From an uncultured Ruminococcus sp. (GTDB lineage: Bacteria > Bacillota > Clostridia > Lachnospirales > Lachnospiraceae), in contig UQKK01000058.1 of assembly GCA_900541505.1 (NCBI GenBank), forward strand, positions 1 through 17,405: 17,405 nt of DNA, in the 5' to 3' direction. Within the stretch, counting starts at the first letter, position 1. Every line of letters begins with the position of its first letter. Below the pieces are notes generated by a model that was not told where the DNA came from, searched no databases, and was given only the letters and a program-made list of their open reading frames with translations. Made by a program: the position numbers and the translations under genes. Shown here piece after piece: positions 6,408 through 13,617 of the stretch.

Positions 6408-7890
6408 ATTCTTCACCCCATCCATCTAAATTTGCGAGCAGGATTCTGGTCTGTTGTTCCCGTGCTTTTCGGGTTTCTTCAGCCAGAAGTTGATTACTCA
6501 TTTTTCTGTAATGCTTTACTGCGCTTATGTTTTTATGCCCCAGAAGTTTTGCTATCGTCCAGTCATCCAGATGCATTTCTGTCAACTTAACTCCGTAAGA
6601 CCGCCGGAACATATGGGAACTGAATTTAAACAGTTTCCCATCATCATCCCGCAGATCTTCACTTTTTATCAACCGCAGCACCTTGTGCTTTATGGTTGTA
6701 TATTGAAGCGGGCGGCTGGGAGCTTTGGCATCCACGAAGATATACTCGGTTTTACCATACTGATCGTAAGTACAATCGATAGCTTTCTGGATCAGAGCTG
6801 CCAATTCTGCACTGATAGGCTTTTCGAATGTTCGTGTTTTTACCTGATCAATCCGGATAATATCCAGCCCGTTTCTCTTTGACAGGCAGTCTGTATGCAG
6901 TGTCAGCGTATCAGAGATTCTTGTACCAAGCATTTGGTGGATTACCATACATCGTGCCAACTGGATATCCAGTTTTGTGATATGAGCGTTCAGCCGCTTC
7001 AGTTCCTCATCGGAATAAGCTCGGAATACTGGCTGCACTTCCGGCGGGATATCTGTGTTGATGAATAAGGATTCCAGATGGCTGTATCCATATAGTTTGC
7101 CGATACTTTCCAATACTGCCCTCAGTTTCAGAATGTCATCGCTGTTTCCTCTGCCGGATGAACCATTGGTGTTGATATAGACAAGATATTCTTCCAACAG
7201 ATCCCGGTCAACATCGGCGCAGGAATTGATCTTTACGCCTTTCTCCATCAGGTATCCGGAAAACTTCCGGATGGAAGTCAGCTCCCGTTTCACGGTTCCG
7301 ATTTTTTCATATTTTATATGCAGGAAAATTGCCTGTTTCACTTCCTCCCTTAGACCTTCCTGCAAGATTCCGGTAAAATCCAGAGTTTCCGTTTTATAAA
7401 TCGGATTTTCTTTAATAGGGATATCCAGTTTTTTCAGAGCCCATATATCCTTTTCCCGCTCCGGTCGCATATCCTCCGGCTGAATGAAACGCAGGAAGCG
7501 TTTCAGGTGCTGAAGCACAGGAGCATCCGTCCGGCATATCGTTCCATACAAAGTTTCCTTCTCTTTATAAAATGGGATACCATTCTGCAGCATCCATATC
7601 TTTAACAGTTCGATCCATTTGGATGGCTGCCAGCCGAGGAAGCTGTCAGGTATGTTTTTTCGCAATTGAAGGGCTTTGCACACCTGATGGTAATATGTCT
7701 TATCATGGCAGATGGTGTTCAGCGACACCTGGCCGCCCCTGTACAGGAAGTAGCATCTGTATTCTTCCCGCATGGTTTCTTTGGGAAGAAAGGAAAGGTC
7801 AATAAAATTACTTTTTCCGATGGCTCTTTGCGGCAGATTTCCGGAAGTTTCATAGCATGCCAACTCCCAATAGTACAATCTATTTTCCAT
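6382..7890 (-). CDS. Tyrosine recombinase 3 of the trio
   Basis: A 502-aa site-specific recombinase that would cut and rejoin DNA through a 3'-phosphotyrosine. The C-terminal catalytic domain (about 285-470) has every active-site residue: R324 (GTRISD), K351 or K357, H426 and R429 (SHMFRR), H452 (LLGHKN) and nucleophile Y461 (KHYRKM). The N-terminal ~190 residues are not a recognisable arm-binding domain; a SAM-like core-binding region is likely at 180-270. ATG with AAGGAGG nine bases upstream overlaps the previous stop by 11 bases. Tn554 has two recombinases; this is an additional one. It is intact, so it may still act. Confidence 0.88.
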   Translation of the reverse strand: MENRLYYWELACYETSGNLPQRAIGKSNFIDLSFLPKETMREEYRCYFLYRGGQVSLNTICHDKTYYHQVCKALQLRKNIPDSFLGWQPSKWIELLKIWMLQNGIPFYKEKETLYGTICRTDAPVLQHLKRFLRFIQPEDMRPEREKDIWALKKLDIPIKENPIYKTETLDFTGILQEGLREEVKQAIFLHIKYEKIGTVKRELTSIRKFSGYLMEKGVKINSCADVDRDLLEEYLVYINTNGSSGRGNSDDILKLRAVLESIGKLYGYSHLESLFINTDIPPEVQPVFRAYSDEELKRLNAHITKLDIQLARCMVIHQMLGTRISDTLTLHTDCLSKRNGLDIIRIDQVKTRTFEKPISAELAALIQKAIDCTYDQYGKTEYIFVDAKAPSRPLQYTTIKHKVLRLIKSEDLRDDDGKLFKFSSHMFRRSYGVKLTEMHLDDWTIAKLLGHKNISAVKHYRKMSNQLLAEETRKAREQQTRILLANLDGWGEEYEQIRQDD

Positions 7891-9637
7891 CTCTGCCTCC
7901 TTTCTTTCTCAAACCAGCCGCCAGATTATGTTCCGGCTTTTGGAAAAATCCCATATTCTCTTTTGCAATCTTTTTGGGCATGTAGTCTATATACTGTTCT
8001 GTCATTTCCAGATAATCATGTCCCAGGTAATCCCGTACTCCCTGTATGGATACGCCATTGTCATAAAGCATCGTTGCCACTGTATGGCGGTAATCATGGG
8101 ACTGGAACAGGTAATCCCCGCCGTCAATCTCATGGTCTTCGCAGAACTTTTTCATCTGATGACGGAAAGTCATGCTCCGGTAAGGGCCGCCGTTTTTGTT
8201 CGTAAACAGGTAGTCATCCGGCCCGATCTGGTGGGTTTTGATATAAACTTCCATGATCCTATACAGGCCCTCTGCTATGGGAATCCGCTTATAATTCTTC
8301 ATCTTTACCTGATACACCTGAATCCAGGTATCATGGTTCTGGCGATAATAGGCATTTCCCTTCAGGGTACATATCTCGCTGATCCGCAGGCCCAGACACC
8401 AGAGATGGAGGTACATGCAGCGAAGATGATCCGGGAGCAGATGCAGCTTACCCAACACTTCTTCGCAGACCTCCGGTAAAACGCTCCGGTCATGATGTTT
8501 GACGATTATCTTTTTTTGATAAAGCTCTGGCTGGAACGGCATCGTTCCCCGATAATTTCGGGCGATGAGGAACCGGAAGAAATGATTCAGCCCGGATATA
8601 TATGCATTAAAGGATTTTGCGGAAATCCCGCTTTCCTGCAATTCACCGAGGTAATCTTCAATCTGTTTTGTCGTACAGCTTGCGGCATCCTGACCTTGTT
8701 CCGATAAACGTACCAGGAAACGCTCCAACAGGCAGTATCTTGTCGTTATCGTGCTGATGGCCTGACCGGTAACGCCGATCTGGTATTTCATATATTCCTT
8801 GGCGTACCTGCGGTTTTCCTTGTGACTGATCTCTGTGAAGGACACACTAGTCACTGAACTGCTCCGATTCAGCCGATGCTCCGCAATTCTCAATCCATCC
8901 AGGTACCAGATATTCGCCTGCCAGTTAATCTGTGCATTATGCAGGAAGACTGTTTTCCGGCATAAATTCAGGATCGCAAGCATCTGGTGTTTATAAGTTT
9001 CGCTGGGAGCGTGTTCGGTCAGATAAGAGTTGAACATCTGCTCCTGTGTCAAGTCCATATCCTCAATATCCTGGATCTCCTGCTCGGTACAAAAGTCGTA
9101 CAGATATTGAAGTCCAGTCAATCGTTGCCTCCGTTTGATCGGATTTTTCGTAATGGCAAGGATTTCATTCAATGTTGTAAAAACCTGTTCTTTTACATGC
9201 CATGCACAGGGTTTTGTGAAATCCCAGACCATATTAGACCGGTTCCTGACGGAATCCAGTTCCATCGCCAGTTCCTGATCCGGATGATAGGGAAGGAACA
9301 GAATTGTTTCTTCCAGCCGCCACCGGCATTGGTTCTTTCCCGCCAGGGTTTTCATTCGTCTGCGGATATCCGCCTGTTTTGTCCTGTCATACGCAAGGAG
9401 ATAACGGTCAGCCGATTGGATCTGGCAGGCGGAGAACAGATAGTTCTGATATGCTTTCCGCAGTGGATAGTCCATCTCCAGAATATCCTGAATCCCCATT
9501 TCTGCCAGGAACTTCTTCAGCCGGCTTTTGGCGGTTTTAGCTACATCTTCGCAGGAATCAATGGTTTCAATGATCTGCTCCGGCAACGCTTTTGGCTTTT
9601 CTTCCTGTCGCCATTCCCGTATTGCGTAGGCAGGCAT
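7880..9637 (-). CDS. Tyrosine recombinase 2 of the trio (TnpB-like)
   Basis: A 585-aa recombinase, close to Tn554 TnpB in length. The long N-terminal half (1-260) has no recognised motif; the core-binding region is about 280-370 and the catalytic domain 380-560. Active-site residues are complete: R418 (GLRISE), K447 or K450, H514 and R517 (SHDYRHT), H540 (LGHDY) and Y549 (EQYIDYMP). ATG at 9637 follows GGGGAGGTGA. It begins 15 bases after the first recombinase and overlaps the third. Together they should form a mixed synaptic complex; which subunit cleaves which strand cannot be seen. Confidence 0.9.
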   Translation of the reverse strand: MPAYAIREWRQEEKPKALPEQIIETIDSCEDVAKTAKSRLKKFLAEMGIQDILEMDYPLRKAYQNYLFSACQIQSADRYLLAYDRTKQADIRRRMKTLAGKNQCRWRLEETILFLPYHPDQELAMELDSVRNRSNMVWDFTKPCAWHVKEQVFTTLNEILAITKNPIKRRQRLTGLQYLYDFCTEQEIQDIEDMDLTQEQMFNSYLTEHAPSETYKHQMLAILNLCRKTVFLHNAQINWQANIWYLDGLRIAEHRLNRSSSVTSVSFTEISHKENRRYAKEYMKYQIGVTGQAISTITTRYCLLERFLVRLSEQGQDAASCTTKQIEDYLGELQESGISAKSFNAYISGLNHFFRFLIARNYRGTMPFQPELYQKKIIVKHHDRSVLPEVCEEVLGKLHLLPDHLRCMYLHLWCLGLRISEICTLKGNAYYRQNHDTWIQVYQVKMKNYKRIPIAEGLYRIMEVYIKTHQIGPDDYLFTNKNGGPYRSMTFRHQMKKFCEDHEIDGGDYLFQSHDYRHTVATMLYDNGVSIQGVRDYLGHDYLEMTEQYIDYMPKKIAKENMGFFQKPEHNLAAGLRKKGGRDGK

Positions 9638-9652
9638 TTTCTATCACCTCCC

Positions 9653-10771
9653 CTATAAAAGTTCTTTCACACCATACAGAGCGGAATGCTTGGCGTAGAA
9701 CTCCTGGCTGGCTTCGATCAGCTCATCATCCATGATGTTCAGATAACGTATGGTAGTATTCAGATGCTTATGCCCCAGTGCCTGCTGGATCAGCTCCAGC
9801 CGCCATCCGTCTTTCCGGCGTATATTGGCAAAGTACCGCCGAAGCATATGCGGAGTCAGATCAATCCCTGTCTTTTTCTCCATCCGTTTCAGCATGTCAT
9901 AGACGCTGTCCACTTTTAAAGGCTGTCCGGCGGTCTTTCCCGCGATATTGATGAACAGATAATTCTGATGCTGCAATAGTTTTCTGTACTCAGCCAGATA
10001 GTACATCAGGAAATCGAAGGAGTCATCGCTGATCCTGGCTTTTCGGTATTCTGCGTTTTTAGCTCTGGCATCATTTTCGTTATCTTCACGGAAGTAGACG
10101 CCAATCATGCGATTCCGGTAATCAATGTCGTGGACATAGTCTACACCAAGGATTTCCCCGATTCGGAATCCGGTTTCCGCAAGCAGCAGGATGAGGAGTT
10201 GATCCCGGCAGTTGGTACACGCCTGAAGGACTGTGATAATTTCATCGTGTTCCGCAGGCCGCACGTTCCGTTCTTCTTCCTGCAGGTAACCTTTGAACGC
10301 CTGAAAGCGGAGTCTCTTTTTTACGCCTACCGCATTGACTGCGAAGTGGTAATTATAGGACAGTACCTTCAGGCTCCCAAGCTGTTCATACATTCCCTCG
10401 ATATAAAGAAAGAACCTGAACACATCTTCCAGATATGCGTTGCAGGTTCCGTTGTGTATTACTTTTAAATTGTTCTTTTCTGTATGGTTCCCGGCTTTCA
10501 GCCAGTACAGGAAATCTACAAAGTGTTCATTCTGCCTTTCCAGATCCAGCTCATAAACCTGTGGGATTTCCATATGGATTTCATTCAGGTACTCCAGATA
10601 GTAGCATATAGAAAAGGCCGACCGTTTCACCGTATTAGGCGAACGATTGGCCTTGATTTTATATTTCAGATATTTGGATGGCAGCGGAACAATGTCATAC
10701 GTCTGGCAGTCCTGGATGTAATAATATTTTGTACGCCCTTCTGTAAGGTTTTCTACCTTGTACCGTCTCAA
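9653..10771 (-). CDS. Tyrosine recombinase 1 of the trio (TnpA-like)
   Basis: First gene of the recombinase operon, 372 aa, similar in size to Tn554 TnpA. The core-binding SAM-like domain spans about 40-155 and the catalytic domain 165-365. It has R203 (TGFRIGE), K244, H308 and R311 (TPHMLRR), H334 (LGHKHL) and nucleophile Y343 (TIRYLN). I chose the TTG at 10771 because AGGAGG lies eight bases before it; an upstream in-frame TTG at 10798 has no ribosome site. The promoter region just upstream carries a palindrome over a -10 box, which suggests repression. The enzyme appears intact and is the likely integrase of the element. Confidence 0.88.
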   Translation of the reverse strand: MRRYKVENLTEGRTKYYYIQDCQTYDIVPLPSKYLKYKIKANRSPNTVKRSAFSICYYLEYLNEIHMEIPQVYELDLERQNEHFVDFLYWLKAGNHTEKNNLKVIHNGTCNAYLEDVFRFFLYIEGMYEQLGSLKVLSYNYHFAVNAVGVKKRLRFQAFKGYLQEEERNVRPAEHDEIITVLQACTNCRDQLLILLLAETGFRIGEILGVDYVHDIDYRNRMIGVYFREDNENDARAKNAEYRKARISDDSFDFLMYYLAEYRKLLQHQNYLFINIAGKTAGQPLKVDSVYDMLKRMEKKTGIDLTPHMLRRYFANIRRKDGWRLELIQQALGHKHLNTTIRYLNIMDDELIEASQEFYAKHSALYGVKELL

Positions 10772-10799
10772 ACCGTTCGCCTCCTTTCCTCTACGCAAT

Positions 10800-10815
10800 A
10801 CACAGTATACCGTGT
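10800..10815 (-). promoter_or_regulatory. Palindromic operator over the -10 box of the recombinase operon
   Basis: ACACAGTATACCGTGT is a 16-bp dyad with one mismatched pair. Read on the minus strand it contains TATACT as a -10 box 30 bases before the TTG start, with no good -35. A repressor or one of the recombinases bound here would block transcription. The role is inferred from position. Confidence 0.4.
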
Positions 10816-10895
10816 TGTTTCACAAATAGCTACCACAAAATCCAACCAAAAACGGGATTTTTTCTCCGAAAACCGAAGCACTACCAACAGGCTGT

Positions 10896-11057
10896 TTACC
10901 CGCTGGCAGCGCCATCTGGATCTTCCTCTTTTTCTGTTGGATTCAGCATCCCGTCCAAACCAAAACTGACAGCAACCGCATGATCTATCTGCGATAGTAA
11001 TTCAGGAGTGATCGGCAGATTCTGATCTGTTGGTTTCAGGTCTTCCTTTTTATTCAA
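10896..11057 (-). CDS. Small acidic protein, unknown function
   Basis: A 53-aa ORF starting at TTG with GGGAGG seven bases upstream. It begins 55 bases after the mazF stop on the same strand. The product is hydrophilic, with an acidic tail (EKEEDPDGAASG), and has no cysteine or membrane segment. I do not recognise it. Its place after mazF and before the recombinases suggests it belongs to the same transcript. Confidence 0.5.
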   Translation of the reverse strand: MNKKEDLKPTDQNLPITPELLSQIDHAVAVSFGLDGMLNPTEKEEDPDGAASG

Positions 11058-11112
11058 AATTTTTCCTCCCGCTTTCTCTTTGAAAACAAAGAAACTGTGC
11101 TGATATTCTGTA

Positions 11113-11490
11113 TTATCTTAATCCAGAAGCACTGTTCTGTTCAATCCCGATGCTGATTGCAAGGGCTTCATTTACCGCCTCCATTGCGTTTTCATCCAAC
11201 CGGCCTATGTAATCGCCAAGCCTGCTGCGGTCAATGGTGCGTACCTGTTCCAGCAGAACAATGGAGTTACGCCGCAGGCCCTCTGTACTGATTGGCAGAA
11301 AAACATGGGTAGGCAACCGGTGTTTTCTTTGTCTGCTGGTAATGGATGCCGCGATCACAGTAGGGCTGAAATGATTTCCAACATCATTCTGTATGATCAG
11401 CACAGGCCGGACGCCGCCCTGTTCACTGCCGATAATGGGCCGTAGATCCGCATAGTACAGATCCCCACGTTTAATTTCTTTCAATTCCAT
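11113..11490 (-). CDS. MazF/PemK-type endoribonuclease toxin
   Basis: A 125-aa MazF-fold protein, which in this family cuts single-stranded RNA at short sequence motifs. Seen: the opening RGDLYYADL (8-16), the loop GSEQGGVRPVLIIQND (21-36) and T51 in the third conserved stretch. R28 and T51 correspond to the catalytic Arg25/Thr48 of Bacillus MazF, so the enzyme looks active. I start at the ATG at 11490 (GGAGGTGGC just before it); an ORF reading further upstream in this frame is spurious because it overlaps the 144-aa gene. It lies 17 bases after that gene, where an antitoxin would be expected. No MazE, AbrB or ribbon-helix-helix protein is present. Confidence 0.9.
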   Translation of the reverse strand: MELKEIKRGDLYYADLRPIIGSEQGGVRPVLIIQNDVGNHFSPTVIAASITSRQRKHRLPTHVFLPISTEGLRRNSIVLLEQVRTIDRSRLGDYIGRLDENAMEAVNEALAISIGIEQNSASGLR

Positions 11491-11507
11491 GCCACCTCCA
11501 GACATTT

Positions 11508-11942
11508 TCAGAGGCCCATTTCTAAGGCTGCCTGCTGTTCCTCTCTTGCAAGTGCGCCCACTTCCGCACGGGCGACCATTTCTTCTTCCATATCGATATA
11601 AGCCTGGAACAATTCCCTGGTCACCATAGGAAACTTTGCAGGCGGCATGTGACCTGTGCGGATAGCATCCAGCAGAGAAACCACCTGATCTTTCAATTCC
11701 TTTGTTTTGCACTGTGTAATACATCCGCTCTCCATTTTCAGAAGTGGGCGATCCAGCATGTCCGTCAGCAGAACCTGTCCGGCACGGTCTTTCCATGTAT
11801 AGAGGAATCCGGAGATGTTCTCCGGAGTCATATTAAAAACATATTGCTGTGTACGGATTCCTTTCAGAGAGCTGACAGTTGCATATCCCACATAGAATCC
11901 GTCCATAGCACGTTCTACTTGATTGATCTCATCCATTGTCAT
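11508..11942 (-). CDS. 144-aa protein upstream of mazF, unknown family
   Basis: ATG at 11942 preceded by a GGAGGGAGG site. The protein is soluble and mixed alpha/beta in look; its last third is a long acidic helix (DMEEEMVARAEVGALAREEQ). I recognise no DNA-binding motif. The position directly before mazF, with 17 bases between, is that of an antitoxin, so it may be a non-classical MazF partner, but it could also be an unrelated element protein. It overlaps the end of a 56-codon ORF by 14 bases, which suggests translational coupling. Confidence 0.75.
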   Translation of the reverse strand: MTMDEINQVERAMDGFYVGYATVSSLKGIRTQQYVFNMTPENISGFLYTWKDRAGQVLLTDMLDRPLLKMESGCITQCKTKELKDQVVSLLDAIRTGHMPPAKFPMVTRELFQAYIDMEEEMVARAEVGALAREEQQAALEMGL

Positions 11943-12099
11943 GATCCTCCCTCCAATCTGTTTTACTATGTAAAAGGCCGGCAGCCTGGTTTTGGGCAGA
12001 CTGCCGCCTTGTGATATCAATCGTTTTGTGCTTGCCAGTATTTATCCCCGATTTCCCCTGGCACGGGAACACACCAAACGGCCATGGCTTTGGCCTCAT
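11929..12099 (-). CDS. 56-aa leader-like ORF before the mazF operon
   Basis: The ORF opens MRPKPWPFGVFPCQGKSG, with GGGGAGGTGA ten bases before its ATG, and its TGA overlaps the start of the 144-aa gene. The product is basic, without recognisable fold. A terminator-like hairpin (11972-12009) lies inside the coding stretch, and another hairpin touches the ribosome site (12113-12131). The arrangement is that of a regulatory leader peptide rather than of a working protein. A real small protein is not excluded. Confidence 0.42.
   Translation of the reverse strand: MRPKPWPFGVFPCQGKSGINTGKHKTIDITRRQSAQNQAAGLLHSKTDWREDHDNG
11972..12009 (-). terminator. Terminator-like hairpin inside the 56-codon leader ORF
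   Basis: On the minus strand the stem AAGGCGGCAG pairs with CTGCCGGCCTT with one bulged C, extended by TCTG/CAGG-type pairing, and TTTTAC follows. Its T-run ends about 30 bases before the ATG of the 144-aa gene. Ribosomes reading the leader ORF would melt it, so it may be an attenuator. Confidence 0.5.
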
Positions 12100-12423
12100 A
12101 GGAATCTCACCTCCCCGTGGATCTCACGGGGCCGCCCTCATTGGCTGCGACGGCTCACGGCAGAACAAGAAAAAGCCGCTTCAACGCTCGGCCTGTGACT
12201 GGACGGAAGTACCATTATAACCCTCTGCCTGTCATCGCCTTCGGTGCGGTTGCCCCGCATCGTCTGATCCATGAACCGGGAAATCTTCCTTCTTTCTTCT
12301 GCGGTGTAAAGAAGTTTCCCTGATTCCAATCATGTGGCTTGCCAGCTCCTGCCGACAACAGAGGGGAAGTATCTGGTATGCTGCATATGCGGTTTTCAAG
12401 GTGCCAGAGGGTGGATAGAAAAT
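12100..12423 (-). other. Leader/intergenic region between sigma-like gene and mazF operon
   Basis: No convincing gene. On the minus strand a hairpin CCCCGTG/CACGGGG (12125-12131 with 12113-12119) has its second arm running into the Shine-Dalgarno of the 56-codon ORF and could hide it. A TATAAT (12214-12219) lies about 115 bases before that ORF and may be its -10 box, but no fitting -35 is seen. A TTG-started 63-codon frame (12138-12329) has no ribosome site, and I do not call it. Confidence 0.4.
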
Positions 12424-12456
12424 CCCCCTCACTTTACATGCCGAAAAGTGAGGGGG
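12424..12456 (-). terminator. Terminator of the sigma-like gene
   Basis: Perfect 12-bp stem CCCCCTCACTTT (12424-12435) with AAAGTGAGGGGG (12445-12456) and a 9-base loop; on the minus strand ATTTTCTA follows. It begins 17 bases after the sigma-like stop codon. Confidence 0.8.
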
Positions 12457-12473
12457 CCTACAACCGGAAATTT

Positions 12474-12983
12474 TTAAATTTCTATCATTTTTTTGATTTT
12501 GTCATAGAGTTTCCGGAGCCGCTTGCTGATCGCCTGCTGGGAAACGCCATAAATCTCACCGAGTTTCTGCTCGGAAAGCTCCTGGCCATGCCGAAGCCAG
12601 AGCAGCTTCTGGTCTTCCGCATCCAGCAGAGGAAGGACTTCTCTGAGCTTGTCCAAAAAGATGTTATTTAGAACTTTCTCAGCCACATCCTGATCCGAGT
12701 CGAATAAAACATCACGATCACGAAACTCCTGCGTTGGCAACATATCAATGGAAATGTCCTGATTGTTGATTGACCGTTCCTCCAGATACTTCTGCCGCCG
12801 CTGATTCCGGTAGAACTCCTTAAAATCATCCTCTGTCACTTCCATCAGCATCCCGTGCAGAGGAATAAAACGCTTATCCTTATAGGATGAATCACTTTCG
12901 CAGAGCGCACAGTACGCTTCATATGTAAGCTCCTGATACCCTCCGTCTTTTATAATAAATACCTTTTTGGGTGCATATTTCAC
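12474..12983 (-). CDS. Sigma-70 region-4-like transcription factor
   Basis: A 169-aa protein. The C-terminal part (about 110-168) is a region-4 helix-turn-helix: LLDAEDQKLLWLRHGQELSE, then LGEIYGVSQQAISKRLRKLY. The N-terminal part lacks a clear region 2, so it resembles the sigma-like Orf7-type regulators of Tn916-class elements more than a full sigma factor. It is likely to control element genes, by contacting RNA polymerase or a -35-like site. The start is GTG at 12983, with CGGAGG eight bases upstream. The GTG overlaps the TGA of a 104-codon upstream ORF by four bases (GTGA), and a 380-base structured leader precedes it. Confidence 0.82.
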   Translation of the reverse strand: MKYAPKKVFIIKDGGYQELTYEAYCALCESDSSYKDKRFIPLHGMLMEVTEDDFKEFYRNQRRQKYLEERSINNQDISIDMLPTQEFRDRDVLFDSDQDVAEKVLNNIFLDKLREVLPLLDAEDQKLLWLRHGQELSEQKLGEIYGVSQQAISKRLRKLYDKIKKMIEI

Positions 12984-13294
12984 CTGTAGATCCTCCGTTT
13001 CGTCTGAATTTTCGGGAAAATCCAGACGGACGGAGGCCCCCTACAGGAAGGGCGGCGCTGCCTGTCAAGCGGCAGCCATCGCCATTTTCCGACAAATAGA
13101 AAATGCGCTCGCCAAAAGACGAGCGCATGAAGGCGGCAATATGTACTGTTTTGTGAAAATGGATGTAGAAAAAGAAAAAATAATGTCGAACTAAAAAATA
13201 CCGCAATCCCTTGGAGGACTGCGGTATGTAATGAATGTGATGTTTGACTGACTCCAGGCGGACAACCGCCATATGCTATATATTTCGTTGCCAT
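12980..13294 (-). CDS. 104-codon leader ORF overlapping the sigma-like start
   Basis: ATG at 13294 has AAGGGG five bases upstream, and the TGA stop shares GTGA with the sigma-like start, a classic coupling overlap. The protein starts MATKYIAYGGCPPGV; the rest is Phe- and Arg-rich without a recognisable fold and passes through two terminator hairpins, so its sequence is probably shaped by RNA structure. I read it as a regulatory leader whose translation could open the hairpins and feed ribosomes to the next gene. It may not make a stable product. Confidence 0.4.
   Translation of the reverse strand: MATKYIAYGGCPPGVSQTSHSLHTAVLQGIAVFFSSTLFFLFLHPFSQNSTYCRLHALVFWRAHFLFVGKWRWLPLDRQRRPSCRGPPSVWIFPKIQTKRRIYR
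13001..13028 (-). promoter_or_regulatory. Hairpin just before the sigma-like ribosome site
   Basis: Near-perfect 13-bp inverted repeat (13001-13013 with 13016-13028, one G-T pair) ending four bases before the CGGAGG of the sigma-like gene. No T-run follows on the minus strand, so it is more likely to affect translation or RNA stability than termination. A further 6-bp stem (GCTGCC/GGCAGC) lies at 13057-13076. Confidence 0.5.
13103..13128 (-). terminator. Leader terminator 2 upstream of the sigma-like gene
   Basis: Perfect 9-bp G/C-rich stem ATGCGCTCG/CGAGCGCAT (13103-13111, 13120-13128); on the minus strand TTTTCTATTT follows. It lies inside the 104-codon ORF. Confidence 0.65.
13198..13227 (-). 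terminator. Leader terminator 1 upstream of the sigma-like gene
   Basis: 12-bp stem (13216-13227 with 13198-13209, one mismatch, six-base loop). On the minus strand it runs straight into TTTTTT, a textbook intrinsic terminator, with no complete gene between it and the promoter. It lies inside the 104-codon ORF, which makes attenuation plausible. Confidence 0.75.
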
Positions 13295-13298
13295 GGTT

Positions 13299-13312
13299 TC
13301 CCCTTACGGGGA
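13299..13312 (-). promoter_or_regulatory. Hairpin hiding the leader ORF ribosome site
   Basis: Minus strand TCCCC-GTAA-GGGGA: a 5-bp stem with a tetraloop whose right arm contains the AAGGGG Shine-Dalgarno of the 104-codon ORF. Another hairpin (CCCTCAT/ATGAGGG, 13339-13345 with 13355-13361) lies at the 5' end of the leader. Confidence 0.45.
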
Positions 13313-13361
13313 TAACTGACAAGAAATGTGTGTTTTCCCCCTCATCAATTTTTAATGAGGG

Positions 13362-13617
13362 TATTATAATAGGGAAATTTTAGAAACCGAGTAGGATTCT
13401 CTTAGCTTTTGTCAAGCATCGCTAAAAAATTCGACAAGCCATAGCAAAATTTAAGTTAATTTGTAAATATGCTTATTTCTCTTATTGTATTTCAATGCGT
13501 GATTGTTTATTTTTGCTGTGTAACAAGTCTAACAAGATTTTCTATATCTTATTTTTCTATTCTACCAAGGGTACACTATACTTGTCAACAAATTTATTTA
13601 AGCAGGAGGGTTGGCAA
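13362..13617. promoter_or_regulatory. Divergent control region between sigma leader and Cro-like gene
   Basis: A self-complementary TATTATAATA (13362-13371) gives TATAAT on both strands; for the minus strand no good -35 sits 16-18 bases upstream, so an activator may be needed. Two similar sites, GTCAAGCATCGC (13411) and GACAAGCCATAGC (13433), repeat in the same direction 22 bases apart, two helical turns, as paired operators do. For the rightward gene only weak -10 boxes (TACACT, TATACT at 13572-13582) are seen. No gene in this stretch. Confidence 0.45.

Noticed and set aside
6382..10771. Classic recombinase-in-trio (RIT) element
   Set aside because: Protein sizes, the TnpC-like partner and the absence of visible flanking inverted repeats fit Tn554-type modules better.
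5838..10840. Loose likeness between the left junction (TTACACAAGTGTG...TAGTAGC) and the recombinase upstream region (TACACAGTATACCGTGT...TAGCTACC) as terminal repeats
   Set aside because: Needs gaps and rests on short, A/T-rich words; not strong enough to define ends.
12138..12329. 63-codon frame on the minus strand between mazF leader and sigma-like gene
   Set aside because: Starts at TTG without ribosome site and no recognisable domain; overlaps a possible -10 box.
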